Shown here piece by piece: positions 22,169 to 34,310 of a DNA stretch of 64,000 nt; within the stretch, counting starts at the first letter, position 1, and the number at the start of each line of letters is the position of its first letter. The notes under the pieces were generated by a model. The model did no database searches, was not told the DNA's origin, and worked only from the letters and a program-made list of their open reading frames with translations. The stretch lies in the NCBI RefSeq assembly GCF_945859685.1, contig NC_079147.1, positions 54,962,946-55,026,945 of the forward strand. The letters run 5' to 3'. The position numbers were made by a program, and so were the translations under genes. Source of the DNA: Eupeodes corollae (taxonomy: Eukaryota > Arthropoda > Insecta > Diptera > Syrphidae).

Positions 22169-22965
22169 ATAGTTTAGTTTAAAAATCCAGTTTTTTTAAA
22201 TTGATTTTTTGTCGAAAACATATTTTTACCAACATTAGTAGTTTTTTTTAATTTTTTAAAAATAGGATGAATGAAATTAATTTGAACGACATCAAGAACC
22301 GAACATCAATTTTTACCAAATTTGCGTACTATTTTTTGAAGATTTCATTTTTTTATGAATAAACTGTTGGATTTGAAAACTGAATATCGGGGACAATATT
22401 TTCTGTGAAATAAGAAAAGTTTAAAGCCATTATCTCAAATTTTTGAAACGCTATTTAAATCGAAAATAAATAAATAACTAGTTTTATCTCAAAATTTGAA
22501 TGAATGTTGAAAACGATTTTTTTTCAAAGAAAAAAGTAGTTTAAAGCCAATGCCTCAAATGTTTGTGAAGATATAATCAATTTTTACCAACTTTTGTTGA
22601 ATTTTCCTTTAAGCTTTTAGTTTTTGTAAAAAAAAACACTCAATTCGATTTTTCTTAAAATTTCATCATATGTTAAAAACAATATATTTTATAACAAAAA
22701 ATAAGTTTGCAGCCATTATCTCAAGTTTTTGAAAATTGATGTGATTGATTCGAAATTTAATTTTTACCAACTTTAAGTTTTCTATTTTCTATAAAAAAAA
22801 AAACTATGAATTAAATTTTTCTTAAAATTTCACCAGATATTTTTCGTTTTTTATTTATTTTTCGTTGCACAAAATAGTTTTGGAGATGAAATCATTTTTT
22901 GTACGTACAATTTTCGAGGTAACAATCTATTTTTTCAGTTTTTTTTATTTACATTTTTTTTTTTA
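22169..22965 (+). repeat. HER core repeats
   Basis: This is a run of the ~170 bp internal units, with markers such as ACTGTTGGATTTGAAAACTG, CAATTTTTACCAACTTTTGT and CAATTCGATTTTTCTTAAAA. The left end is hidden by the gap. The run is cut on the right by the poly(A) end of a minus-strand LINE, and the right end follows at 24527. Confidence 0.75.
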
Positions 22966-24526
22966 TAAAGGGATTACCACCCTTATTATGTAGACACAGT
23001 GAGAGCACTAGGAAGGGGAGAGAGGAGTTGAAAAGAGGTGTCGGTGCACATTGGTTTTGAATTCCTGAATATTGCAATAGCTGGGAAAGACAGAGTGTAG
23101 CAAGGCATTCCACATTCGCATAGTACGGCTAAAGAACGAATTTCTGTACTTGACAGTACGACCGAAGCTGGGCTCGAGGGTATGTTGATGAGCATTCCTA
23201 GAAGCGCGAGTATTACGGTTGAACTGTTTAAGGGGAGGAATGCAGCTGGCTATTTCTCTAGAGCATAAATCATTAAAATAACGGTAAAACAGGGTGAGAC
23301 AAGAAACATTTCGACGATGTTCAAGTGCCGTAAATCACCAATCAATCTAAATGCTCTACGTTCAATACTATCCAAGATGCTTAAGTAAGTTTCAGGAGCA
23401 CCAGCCCAGATATGGGAGTTATACCCAAGCTTTGGACGTATATAAGTCTTGTAAATAACAGCCAGATCAGAGGGGAGAAAAACTTCTTGCATCATCTTGC
23501 GGCATTTTTGGCGACATCGCGTATGTGATCGTTCCACAAAAGGTGGTTGGTGATACACATACCGACAATATCGAGATGTTCAGTTTCCTCGATGCAAGTG
23601 CCATTTATGGATAATGGCAAGGGGGGTATACTTCGCTTTAACGATACAAGACTGTATTGCGTTTTCGAAGCATTAAATTCCACGCGGTTTCTTATTCCCC
23701 ACTGCACAATGCTGTTTAGGTCGGAATTTAATGAGCTTATCATATTTTGTCGTTGCAGTTCCACATCCGAACAAGAGGGGTGTGAATCTGAAAACGAAAG
23801 CTGAGAGTACTATCGTCAGCGAAACAATCTATTGGATTAGTTGTTGCAGAGAGGAGATCATTAATAAAAATGAGAAAGAGTGTTGGAGATAAAACAGAGC
23901 CCTGGGGCACACCAGCATATATTTTGTGGTTTTCAGATGAATCCATCTAATACAACTTGTATTGAACGATTCGAATGGTAATTACTAATCCAATGAAGGA
24001 GGGATTCATGCAAACCGAAAGCACGCATTTTCGAGAGCCTGATGCCAAACCCTATAAAATGCTTTTGAAATATCAAGTGCAATAATCTTAATGTCTCCAA
24101 AGCGATATAAAGATTTGCTACACTGTTCGGTGAGATGAACCATGAGATCACCAGTGGACCTATTGCTACGAAAGCCGTATTGCCGGTCATTAAGAAGATT
24201 TCGATCTTCAAGATATTTCTTGAGCTAATAATTAATCAGTGTTTTCATAACCTTGGAAAGGAGGGACGTAAATGCAATCGGTCGGTAGTTGGAGGGTGAG
24301 GAATATTCGCCTTTCTTGGCAATAGGCTTTACAAATGCAGTTTTACTTCCGCTCAGAACGAGACCTGATTAGTAGGACAGATGAAAAAGCTTACGCAGGG
24401 GTTTTGCCAGCGATGAAGAACACCTCTTCAGAACAATAGCGGGGATACCATCCGGACCAGCAGATTTATGTATGTTAAGATCTTTTAGGACTCTCGCTAC
24501 AGTACATAAAACGTTAATTGTTTTTG
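22966..24526 (-). mobile_element. CR1/Jockey-type LINE, 5'-truncated, inserted in HER
   Basis: On the minus strand, from 24530 down: HKSAGPDGIPAIVLKRC, RAFGLHESLLHWISNY, SSENHKIYAGVPQGSVLSPT, INDLLSATTNPIDCFADD, then WGIRNRVEFNASKTQ, KLGYNSHIWAGAPETYL, DSIERRAFRLIGDLRHL and a C-terminal RTVKYRNSFFSRTMRMWNAL. The 3' end is a short UTR and an A-rich tail at 22950-22970. It is the longest copy of this family here; others lie at 11858, 16245, 16810, 33825, 34740 and 48660. Frameshifts and a loss around the palm region inactivate it. No endonuclease is present. Confidence 0.85.
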
Positions 24527-24805
24527 CTATGGTACAAAAAATAATACTTGAGAGGCCTTTCTGCATTATTATATGTGTAACAAAATTCATTTGAAGTCGA
24601 TATCTCTTCTGGTTCTTGAGCTATGGACGACGAAAAAAAGTCGAGAACATACGGATGTACGAATAACGTACGTACACACGCACGCACATACATCTTTCTA
24701 AAAATCTGTTATTTCAACTCTAGAGACCTTGAAACGTCGAGAAGTGTCAAAATTTTCAATTTGACAAATCGGACCCTTTACAATAACTTCCTATGGGAAG
24801 TTAAT
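24527..24805 (+). repeat. HER right end (unit 2)
   Basis: It carries GATATCTCTTCTGGTTCTTG, the CGTACG-rich stretch and a clean terminal palindrome AACTTCCTATGGGAAGTTAA at 24786-24805. Unit 1 has the same end at 13015 with extra mutations in the palindrome. Confidence 0.8.
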
Positions 24806-26480
24806 ATTTTAAAAATTGCGTTGAACTTTTTTTCTAGAGCGTAGCTCCTTAAATTTGTCGTTAATTTTTGGTTTCTTGGCGTTATTGCAAATTTTACCCT
24901 AAATTTAGAAACATTACAAATGGGTAAGACTTGAATTTAACACAATGCGCTAAAAATTTCTAATTCAAGACTTCACAACTATTTTATCTTTTAGAAGACA
25001 GAAATTGCTAAATTTATGATTCCCTGAGAATTCGGCCCCGATTCTGCCCTAGAGATTATGTTTTAGTTTTGATGAGGATAGATGTACATTTTGGAACATT
25101 TTTTTGTTCATTCTATTTTGATATTAGTTTTTGTATAATTAAATTTAATCTTAAACAAAATGTATTTGTCATTTAATTTTATTGATGAAATTGAATTGCT
25201 TACAAAACTCACATTTGGTCCAAGAAAAACCAACGTATTATAAATCAATTCTGAGAACAAACCTAAGACCTATCTCATCTTTCTACGATAAAGGTACAGA
25301 AGTAAGTTATGTGGATGTCGTTGTCATTGTCATTGTCGTATGCATGACATTGCTAGAAAAAAGCTAATTTCGAAACACAAAACATCCCAATTGCGGAGTA
25401 ATGAAGCTAAAACAAGCTCCACATACGAGCGTATAAGATCTTTCTGGGGATTGGAATTGGTATGAATATTTTTAATATACTCGCATACTGTTCACAAGTA
25501 ATGGGAGGTATTTTTCTTATGAATGAGCTTGAGCATCTTTTATTTATTATTTTGCACGTTTTCATGTTTCGCATTCGCATTGAAATGTATTTTGTTCAAG
25601 GTTAATGTGGAAAAGCAATATCTCTATGAAAAACAAAAAAATTATTATAGACGCAATATATTTTCCTGCAGGTACGTACGGTACCTAGGTATTCCATGAA
25701 TATGCCACGTAGTTATATAGAATTGACAAGGACATTTAATTTTGTTCGTTGTTGTTTATGTAAGTCCTTAGGGTTTGTATATTGTTTTTGTTTTTGGTTT
25801 GCAGGTTTTTTGTGACTACGCAAAAAGTTTATGACAAGCAAATAAATACTCATTTATAAAAGGCAGGTACTTTCTTCGTGGTAATAACGTAATCATTAGA
25901 TCCATTGCAATAATCAAGGACACTTTTTATTGCTGCTATGAAATATGTGGTATTGATTATGATCGATTAATTCTTCCTCCTTGAGTAGGATAATAAATTA
26001 AACTATAGTATTTGTTCAATAGTAGAAATTCAAATACATTTTTGTGTAACTATGCATGGTCGTATATTGTTGAAAAGTTACATGCAGTATCATATGACAG
26101 CTGGTTAGTTTGGTTTGAAGTTTCTCCATTGATATCCTTAGACGAAGTATATAATTAAATCTGTGATGTGCATCGGGCATTGACTCAAAGAACTTGAACA
26201 TGTTACGCATAGCTCTTAACATTGGGAACTGCAATGTTGAAGAAAAGACAACTTCTGGCTCATTTTTATTGTCGTTCAAATAAATTTCAAGCTCATTTAG
26301 AACTTACCCAGCAGGAAAATGTAAATAGAAGACATGTTACCGATAAAAAAGTGAACTTTGTATAAATTATTTATATAATTTCTATTTAAATCAAATAAAA
26401 TAGTTTGATTTCAAAACGTATTTTTGTTAACGAGATTTTTAGTCAAAAACAATTTTTTACCAATTGAAGTAGCTTATCTT
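24806..26480. other. duplicated sequence without a recognised gene
   Basis: Counterpart of 13016-14642. It has a small extra segment (GATAAAGGTACAGA near 25288) and about 16 extra bases near 26160 relative to unit 1. Confidence 0.5.
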
Positions 26481-26544
26481 ATAAATATGCTGTGTCTGGT
26501 GGAGAAGCAGGAAGAGGTGCATGCGGTGAGACTACACAAAAAAA

Positions 26545-27866
26545 ACAGATGACACATTTGGTAGGGGAAAGTACTTTATTTCTTTAAAAATAAATGGAAA
26601 ATCCATGGATATGGAGTTTGATACGGGGGCTGCGATTTCTGTAATGAAACAGCTTACATTTACAAATTACTGGCCTTATGCCCATATAACCCCTATACCA
26701 ATGTAATGCTTAAAACGTACAGTAACGAAATCGTTCCCGCTATTGGGAATGCAAAAGTTGAAGTCCAATATAAAAATAAAGGTAGCTCTTGCGATATATA
26801 TTTAGTCGAAGGAAGCTTTGATTCATTAATGGGACACGAGTGGATGCATGCCTTAAAATTATTAGAAGTTAACTCAGTTCAGATTCATACTATTGCAGAT
26901 ATTGGTCGCTTTAAGCAACAAGTTTTAAAAAAAATTGCGAAGGTATTCGAACCTTGTGTAGGCAGTATTCCAAACATTAAAGGCGTTATTAAACTCATTG
27001 AAGGAGCTACTATAGTTTATATGAAACCCAGGCCTATTCCACACGCTATTCGATCGTTGGTTGAGAATGAGATAGAAAGATTAGAACGAATCGGAGTTTT
27101 TGAGAGGGTTGCACTTTCTGACTGGGGAACCCCAATTGTACCCGTTATTAAGGCTGATGAGTCAGTTCGCTTGTGTGCCGACTACAAGGTGACACTAAAT
27201 AATTGTGCTGTTAACGATGGACATCCGATTCCTAATATTGATGAGCTATACCAACCGCTTAAACACGGCGAATATTACTGCGTTTTCGATATCTATCAGG
27301 CATACGTTTATCTGAACATGTCTGATGAAAGTTCGATGTATCAGACTGTTAGCACTTTTAAAGGACTTTATAGGATACGAAAGTTAATGTTTGGTGTTAA
27401 AACGGCACCAAATTTATGGCAGCGGTTTATGGATGATATCCTTGAGGGTACTGCATGTTTTTTCGATGACCTTATTGTAATGGATAGGACGGTAGATGAA
27501 GCATTTCATAGGTGCATGCTGTTATTGGAAAAAATAAAGAAATTTAACTTTCACATCAATCAATCAAAATGCAAGCTTTTTGAAAAGAGTGTTACAAATC
27601 TGGGGCATACAATTGATAAAGAAGGCCTACACAAAACGACAGAAAAGGTTGAGGCCACGAAAATTGAACCACCTACAAATTTAAATCAGCTACGTTCATT
27701 TCTGGGTATGGTCAATTATTATCATAAATTCATACCTGACCTGTCTACTAAATCACACCCTCTGTACCAGCTCCTAAGGAAAGAGACAAAATATTTTTGG
27801 TCTTTAGAATTTCGGCATGCTTTTGACATAATAAAGAAGCAAATGATGAGTAACAATGTATACTAG
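26545..27866 (+). pseudogene. pol: gypsy pol: aspartic protease and reverse transcriptase
   Basis: The protease active site, MEFDTGAAISVM, is at about 26610-26645 and lies upstream of a stop at 26704-26706. The main open frame from 26706 begins in the protease C-terminus (LMGHEWMHALKLLEV) and continues into the RT: KPRPIPHAIRSLVENEI, DWGTPIVPVIKADESVRLC, CVFDIYQAYVYLNMSDE (first catalytic Asp), KLMFGVKTAPNLWQRFMDD and FFDDLIVMDRT, where the usual YLDD is FFDD. Next come NLGHTIDKEGLH and LRSFLGMVNYYHKFIPDL of the connection domain. A frameshift near 27858 ends the frame. RT metal-binding aspartates are kept, but the protease/RT junction is broken. Confidence 0.88.
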
Positions 27867-28255
27867 TTCCGTTTGACTTAAATTTACCTCTTATTTTGCC
27901 CACGGATGCCTCGCCATTCGGTTTATCAGCTGTATTGTCACATACAACGAATAAAGGGGAAAGACTGATTGCATTTGCGTCAAGGAGTCTGGCAAAAGCA
28001 GAAGCCAAATATAGCCAGCTGGATAAAGAAGCAACAGCCATATTTTGGGGGCTTCACAAATTTTTCAACCATTGTTACGGGAGGAAGTTTACGCTGATTA
28101 CAGACAACAAGCCTCTCATATCCAATTTTAAACCCAAATAAGAGTTTACCACTACTGACAGCGCAGAGGCTGCTTTATTTTGCTCAATTTCTAAGCGGTT
28201 TCGATTACATAATTCAATATAAAAATACAAAGCAGCACATTAACGTAGATTTTTA
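27858..28255 (+). pseudogene. pol: gypsy pol: RNase H domain
   Basis: The frame gives LPTDASPFGLSAVLSH (first acidic residue), then ERLIAFASRSLAKAEAKYSQ, LDKEATAIFWGLHKF (the Glu) and FTLITDNKPL (third Asp). A stop appears at 28139-28141. Beyond it the homologous text continues in another frame (LSGFDYIIQYKNTKQHINVD), so a second frameshift lies near 28130. The order and spacing match the RNase H of Ty3/gypsy elements. Confidence 0.85.
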
Positions 28256-28338
28256 GGAATCCCTTAGCCAAAATCAGAGTTAGGAGCTTTGAAGTACATC
28301 AAATTTGGGACGAAGCTTTACCCATTACAAATGAAGAA

Positions 28339-29712
28339 GTGGCCAGAGAAACCAAGTGTGACAAGGAACTTTCTTCACTTTGGCTCTTGTTACAAACGGG
28401 TGCCAGCTTGAAAGTTACACCATACAATAACATGGAAAGCGAGCTGATGTTGAATGAAAGATGTATTTATCGTGGTATACGACTAATAATTCCACTCTCT
28501 CTACGATCTCGGGTCATAACTGAGCTACATTCAGCACACGTAGGCATAACAAAAATGAAGTCCTTATCAAGAAGTTATTGCTTTTGGCCCGGAATCGATC
28601 GTGACATCGAAGAGCTTGTAAAAGGTTGCAGGGACTGCGCAAAAGTATTATAAGGACCAGCAAAGACTGTAAACCATCATTGGGAGATACCCACGCACCC
28701 CTGGCAACGATGGCACATTGATTTTGCCGGACCATTCATGGAAAAATACTTCTTTGAAGTTGTTGATGCAAAGACTAAGTGGCTTGAGGTTATGCCAATG
28801 AATAGAATTACTAGTTTCAATACGATTCGAGCATTGAGAGAGCTATTTTCAAGATTCGGAATTCCACAATTAATTGCCTCTGACAATGGGACCAATTTCA
28901 CATCTAAAGATTTCCAACAATTCTTAGATAGCAACAAAATTCGACACAAACTTACATCTCCTGCACACCCATCTACAAACGGACAAGCAGAGCGGTTCGT
29001 CCAAACACTAAAAAATGGTTTACGGTTAGCTGTCAATAATTCTGGGGACATGCATACCAAACTACACAGGCTTCTAATGCAGTATCGAAAGACACAGAGC
29101 TCAACGACCGGTAAAAACCCAGCAGAGATGATGCTCAAATTTAACCTTCGTACGAGATTGGACTTAATGCGAGAAGCCAACACTGATCATACACGAGACT
29201 TAGGTGATTGGAAAAGAAGCGTAGGTGTGGGGGATCGTGCTCAAGTGAGATTTTATCGAAATTAAGAATCTAAATGGAAATTCGGTAGAGTCGCAAAAAG
29301 AGATGGTTATTTACATTATATTGTTGATATTGATGGTGTTACATATCGTAGACATATAGATCAAATAAGATGCACTAATGTTGAAGGTAATACTAGTTCT
29401 GAATTAATTTCAAAATTTCTTCCTACAGATACACAACACCCCACAGTCATAAATAAAGATATCCCTGAAAAGTCAAATCTGTCCTCAGAGAATACAGTGA
29501 CATCTAATGACAAAACAACAGAAATTCCTCAGAACATGAATGATACTTCTAACATGGAAGCTGTGTCATCACCACTCCCATCAGGATCAATAGCAGGGTC
29601 CAGCAAACTTGCAGGGCTACCAGACCAACCAAAGGACTCAGACCAAGTTGTTGAAGCAAGAAGATCAACCAGGATCCGACGTCCAGTTGTTCCAAATCAA
29701 CATAAACCTTAA
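28339..29712 (+). pseudogene. pol: gypsy pol: integrase, one frame with two in-frame stops
   Basis: One reading frame holds the entire integrase. The HHCC zinc-binding segment is at about 28525-28640 (ELHSAHVGITKMKSL, WPGIDRDIEELVKGCRDC). The catalytic core has HIDFAGPF (D), IASDNGTNFTSKDFQQFL (D) and STNGQAERFVQTLKNGL (E). A C-terminal domain reads KFGRVAKRDGYLHYIVDID and HIDQIRC, and a basic tail reads RRSTRIRRPVVPNQHKP. Only two stops, 28651-28653 and 29263-29265, interrupt the frame, with no frameshift over about 1.37 kb. All three catalytic residues are in place. It is much better preserved than the RT/RNase H half. Confidence 0.88.
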
Positions 29713-29726
29713 ATAGTGGGGAAGAC

Positions 29727-29903
29727 TGTTATATAGTGAACCTTATGTGGCAGTAATTACTCATTACCTGAACTATCCGCATCGTATGTAATGGCCCTTA
29801 TGTCATATACAATTTGACAATTTATTAAATAAAAGACGTCACTTCTCGACGAACATTCAAAGACCCGAGGTGTTTCATTTTCCCGCTTTAGCTTCCAACT
29901 ACA
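29727..29903 (+). repeat. 3' LTR of the gypsy element
   Basis: It starts TGTTATATAGTG right after the polypurine tract and ends CCAACTACA, giving the TG...CA ends expected of an LTR. AATAAAAGAC at about 29827 could be its polyadenylation signal. At 177 bp it is short. No 5' LTR is present for comparison, so the right boundary is inferred from the CA end and from the resumption of unit 1-like sequence. Confidence 0.7.
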
Positions 29904-29930
29904 TACTCGTATATATCACTTTTTGTTTCT

Positions 29931-30975
29931 TATAAAAAGTGATTTTTTAAGAGATATACGAAAGTTTTTCAAAAAAAAAACACATACGATTTAAAAAATG
30001 CATGAAACCTTTACTTGAATCGATAGTACGGTCCTATAATTTAGTGTTTGAAGATTATTTCATGCAAATGATCACCTTGACTGCGCGTCAAATGGTCCAT
30101 CCACTTAGTCTAAATTTGGCATACTCTTCCAACATTTAGGGCGGTATCTCACGTAATGCGTTAAATCGCACGATCAAGGCGGCCAATTGCCCGGTCCCGA
30201 ACGTGGAATAAAATGTTCACCGTACTCGCCTCTCAATAAGTCCATTGTTGCGCGTGCTGTGTAGCATGTGGCAACGTCTTCTTATTGAAACCACATGTCA
30301 TGCAAGACAAGCTCTTGCATTTTGAGCAAACAAAAGTTGGATATCATCTGACAGTTGCTTTCACCATTCGCAGTTACGTTACTATTAGCATCATCTTTAA
30401 AGAAATATGGTCCAATGATGCCTGATATGGCTGATATTCACTCCAAAATTGACAATTTTCGTCGCTCGCTGGAAGAAGTGCCTAATGAACTTTCTTAACA
30501 GAGCACGCATTTTGATAATATATTTCAATAATTTGTAGTACCCGTTCATGATAGTTAGTGCTTTGGACTGTCATACCCAGAGGTCTTGGGTTCAATCCCT
30601 GCCTATGCCATTTTAAGTCTTTTCACGGGTACTGCCTCTTGCGAGGAATTGTCAAACTCTCCAAGAGTAATTCTTGCCATAAAAAGTGCTTTCTCAAATT
30701 TTCCGTTCGGATTCGGCTTAAAACTGTAGGTCCCTTCCATCCCTGACAACAGTACTCACACACAGGAATGGTTGAGAGTTGTCATTCACTAGGCCCTACT
30801 TCTCAAACGGACTGTTGCGCCACCCAATTTATTTATTTATTTCAATAATTTGCAATTTGTTAAGACGATTCATTGTTAAATTATAGACCAAATTAAAGTT
30901 TTTTTACAGTGAAACAAAACACGAAACGTGCGTCAGCTGTTGCCAAAAAGATAATAGCTAAAAAGTCACCCTTTA
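29931..30975 (-). mobile_element. mariner-like element, unit 2 copy, with nested SINE
   Basis: Terminal inverted repeats are visible: AAAAAGTGATTTTTTAAGAG on the left and CTAAAAAGTCACCCTTTA on the right (30957-30974). The minus-strand transposase text is shorter and more decayed than in unit 1. Deletions lie around 30150 and 30430, but it keeps the 5' region that unit 1 lost. A SINE is inserted at 30536-30837. Confidence 0.8.
30536..30837 (+). repeat. tRNA-derived SINE, full length, perfect 15 bp target-site duplication
   Basis: It is flanked by TATTTCAATAATTTG at 30521-30535 and 30838-30852. The head shows AGTACCCG, GATAGTTAGTGC and a box B GGGTTCAATCCCTGCC. The body is as in the other copies. 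The LINE-like tail reads AGGCCCTACTTCTCAAACGG, A, CTGTTGCGCCACCC, followed by (ATTT)n. In the consensus of all copies the head can close an acceptor stem GTGGCAT/ATGCCAC, and the loop CTGTCAT would put GTC at the anticodon position, as in tRNA-Asp. Confidence 0.9.
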
Positions 30976-32300
30976 CAAACAAATAAAGAATTGATTTTTC
31001 TAAAAAAATTAGCACAGAATTAAATCATTTTGAAGTCAATACTTTCATTTATTTACGAGATATCAAGAATCGAATATCAACTGTTACCAATTTTGTGTAG
31101 ATTTTAATGTAAACACATTTTTACTGAAATTTGAAAACATTATTTTCCATAAGATGAATTTAGTTTGAAGCCAATATCTTCAATTGTTAAAAAGATATTT
31201 GAGTCGAAAATCATATAATTTTTGTATGTTTTATTGTTTATAAAAAAAGCTGTTAATTCGATTTCTTCCAAGATTTCATTTAATGTTGGAAGGTTTAATA
31301 TAATAATTAATATAATATATATAAATAACATGTCAAGATGTTTGTCCTTAACAAATAAAGCGATTTTGATCAAATTTGTAAGCCATGTGCAGTTTGATCA
31401 AACGTGAAAGATTGGATAGCTAACATCTCAATTTATAAACGCAATATTTTTTAACGAAAAATTATTTGTCTATTATTTTACAGTCATTATTATTTGTTAG
31501 CCCCAAACGATTCCAACAGTAAGCAACATCTGTTGACTGGATTGAGTAAGTATTCAATAGATGGCGGTATGTCAAACTTCCAAACGTTTTATATAGCCTA
31601 AAATTTTATAGTATAACCACTATGCATCCAACAGAACTATACAAGATTTAAACGGCAATGAAACAATTTTCAGTCGCGCTTCCTTACTTTTGTTTGGTAT
31701 TTTCCGACAGACCTTAATAGTTATACCTCGCAAAGTATTGAAACACTTCGATTGACCATAAACATGATGGTGTGATTGGTGATTGATGATCCATCAGCAC
31801 AATTTCTGCAGTGTTCTTTAGAAAAAAATTTAATTGATTATGAGTTTTTTTTCGGATATACAGAGAAATTACTTGAATCATAACTGGCTCAGTCGTCGAG
31901 CTATTTTCGCAGCCAGAAATGTTGATGTTTTCCTACCGTTCCCCTTAAATAGATTTCAAAAATGTAATATGAAAAAAAAACGTTAACCGAAGCAACGCAT
32001 GGGTGAGTCAGCTAGTTTTATATAAGAAAAAATTAATTTGAGGGCACATATTTTATTTTAAAACAGATATCTAAGCCGAAAATTAATTTTTACTATATTT
32101 CAAAAAAGTTATGATGGATTTAAAAAAAACTGCTAATTGATTTATAAATAAAAATTATATCGGTTTGGTATCTTGTCACAATATATAATATAAAATCTAA
32201 TTAAAGTAGCCAGAGTCATTTGTTAGTGAGATATTTTGGATTAACCGAAATTTTAGCTTTTTTAAATTGTTATGGTAAAAAAACCACCTACTCAATATTT
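30976..32300 (+). repeat. HER core and right-end material, interrupted
   Basis: Core-type units (AGATATTTGAGTCGAAAATC; GTTAATTCGATTTCTTCC) occur at about 30985-31300 and 32020-32150. A worn right end (GGTATCTTGTCACAATATA, GGTAAAAAAACCACC) follows up to about 32300. The 31480-32015 stretch differs and may be a separate insertion. Confidence 0.6.
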
Positions 32301-32998
32301 TTGATAATTTTTTCGGCATCTATTTGCATCATTGTCTGAATAACGCAGTGAATGGCCATGCATTTTTTATACCTGAGTAGGCAAAGAGTTATTTGATATT
32401 TGTGCAGAATTATTGTCAGACTATTGCATTGAGTTTTTAAGATTAGCAGCGATTCTCGTCTCAAGGGAGTTCGTGGGTTTTGTCTATCAAAAACGAACAC
32501 AATTCGGAAATAAGTTTTCGCTATTTCGTAAAGTTTTCAAATGAAAAATACGTCAATTTGTTTCACGGAGAAACTTTCTAATAACAATTCGAGCAGCAAA
32601 GCTCTCTCCAGAAATATTTATTTTAAGCCTTCTCTTCAGATTGAAACATAATCAGTAACACGACTTTTTTGGTATATTAAGTAGCAGTAAGCCTGCTTTT
32701 TGATAAGTAGAGTCTATTTTAAAATACTCATCTTTTGTTTTAAGGTATATATATTTCAACAATGTGCACATAAGCCAGATTTCAAAATACATCTTTGCAA
32801 ATAAAGTTCATACCAAACAGCTTTGTCAAGATTAGGACTGGTCTCTAAGATTTCTTCAAATTTCAAATTTTAAATAAGGTATTTATATTCATTATTTTTC
32901 GAAGAAATGTGTCTTATATGCATGCATATGTCAAAAACTTAGGTTTATATTATTTTAACCACAAACAAATAATTTTAATGATAATAGACTAAACAGGA
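32301..32998. other. anonymous AT-rich sequence, absent from unit 1
   Basis: No gene is recognised. Unit 1 joins the mariner remnant directly to the sequence that resumes here at 32999. Confidence 0.4.
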
Positions 32999-33824
32999 AA
33001 GTACTAATCAAATTCTTTGAAGTGCATTAAAGTTCTTCGAAAAATCAAAAACTTCTGAGAAAACTATTTTTTTCCATATCTTTTTTTTCTAAAGGAACCT
33101 ATAATCTCACTTGAAACAAAAACCTTCATATCAGGTTAGGCACCTTATAGCAAACATCTACGTTGCCAAAAAATACTTCACTTTATTTTCTTTGAATTCT
33201 GGATTTTACGAGTAAGTTGATATTTTCAAATAAAATAAATACAAACCTTACATATTCTGAATAAGTTAAGAAAAATGCATCTATTTTATGAATTCGTTCG
33301 TAAGGCGAAGCAGAATTAAATGCACGTGTGAAGTACTATTCGTACTTACATACATAAAAGGTTACGTATCCTGCTCCCATCTCACATAGTTGTTATTAAT
33401 CTTCTTCCAGGGAACTACGGACGAATTATTTTCCCAGTTCAATTTGTGATTTTCTGGAATATTTATTTGTGTACAGACAAATTTTTGTAAGCCTATGAAT
33501 TTTTCCAGCATACGAAAATATAAAATATTATTGTACTTTATTTAATATTTGAAATTCAAGGGAAGGATACCAAATTCTAAGAATTCATATTCATTTTTTT
33601 TTCATTTCAAAACTAGATTCAATGAAGTCTTTCGTTTGGAAATAATATTTAAGGTTAAGGCGGAGGTGCATAGACTACCGAGCCCAGTTATAATTGCATT
33701 TTTATACTATAACTGATGATACCCAATGGGGAATCAAAAACCGAAAACTCAATGGTGTATGCTGTCGCACGAGTGTAACCCTCCCACTATTTATTTTTTT
33801 ATAATAAGCGCATACTCAAGGAGA
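32999..33824. other. duplicated anonymous sequence
   Basis: Counterpart of 15423-16244, with few differences. No gene is seen. Confidence 0.5.
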
Positions 33825-34310
33825 AACTTCTACCCTTATTATGTAAAGACACAGTGTGAGCACTAGGAAGAGGAGAGAGGGGTTGAAAGGAGGTGTCGGT
33901 GCACATTGGTTTTAAATTCTTGAATATTGCAACATCTAAGAAGAACAAAATTGTGGTAAGGCATTCCACATTCGCGTAGTACCGCCAATGAACGAATCTC
34001 TGTACTTGTTAGTACGGCCGAATTGAGCTCGAGGGTATACTCATGAGCATTAATAGAAGCTCGAGTGTTACGGTTGAACTGTTAAAGGGGAGGAATGCAG
34101 TAATTGGCTATTTCTTTTGAGCATAAGCAGTTAAAATAACGTTAAAACAGCGTGAGACAAGAAACTTCACTACGATGTCCAAGCGACGTAAATGATCCTA
34201 TGATGGTGTTATCACCAATTAATTTCAATGCTCTAAGTTCAATGCTATCTAAGAGGCTTAAGTCAGCGTTTCTATTACCTTGGAAAGAAGATCCTTTAGT
34301 GCAATCGGTC
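33825..34310 (-). pseudogene. CR1/Jockey-type LINE 3' end, unit 2
   Basis: The minus strand carries the same family 3' UTR and C-terminal text as 22966-23300, with more sequence kept (to about 34310) than the unit 1 counterpart at 16245-16410. Confidence 0.65.

Larger units (their letters stand above)
26481..29903 (+). mobile_element. Ty3/gypsy LTR retrotransposon, 5'-truncated
   Basis: Protease, reverse transcriptase, RNase H and integrase follow in Ty3/gypsy order, ending in a polypurine tract (GTGGGGAAGAC at about 29716-29726) and a 3' LTR. There is no gag and no 5' LTR: the left edge enters the element just before the protease. It lies where unit 1 runs continuously from AATTGAAGTAGC to the mariner terminus, so it inserted, or was carried in, after the duplication. 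The style of the protease and integrase is close to the insect elements often annotated as K02A2.6-like. It is not competent to move. Confidence 0.9.

Noticed and set aside
21842..22182. Frames running across the run of N
   Set aside because: The residues across the gap are undefined. Only the part before 21969 is real sequence and it is LINE-derived.
22169..22965. CRISPR-like or satellite array
   Set aside because: The ~170 bp units are diverged, AT-rich, without unique spacers, and belong to the dispersed HER family.
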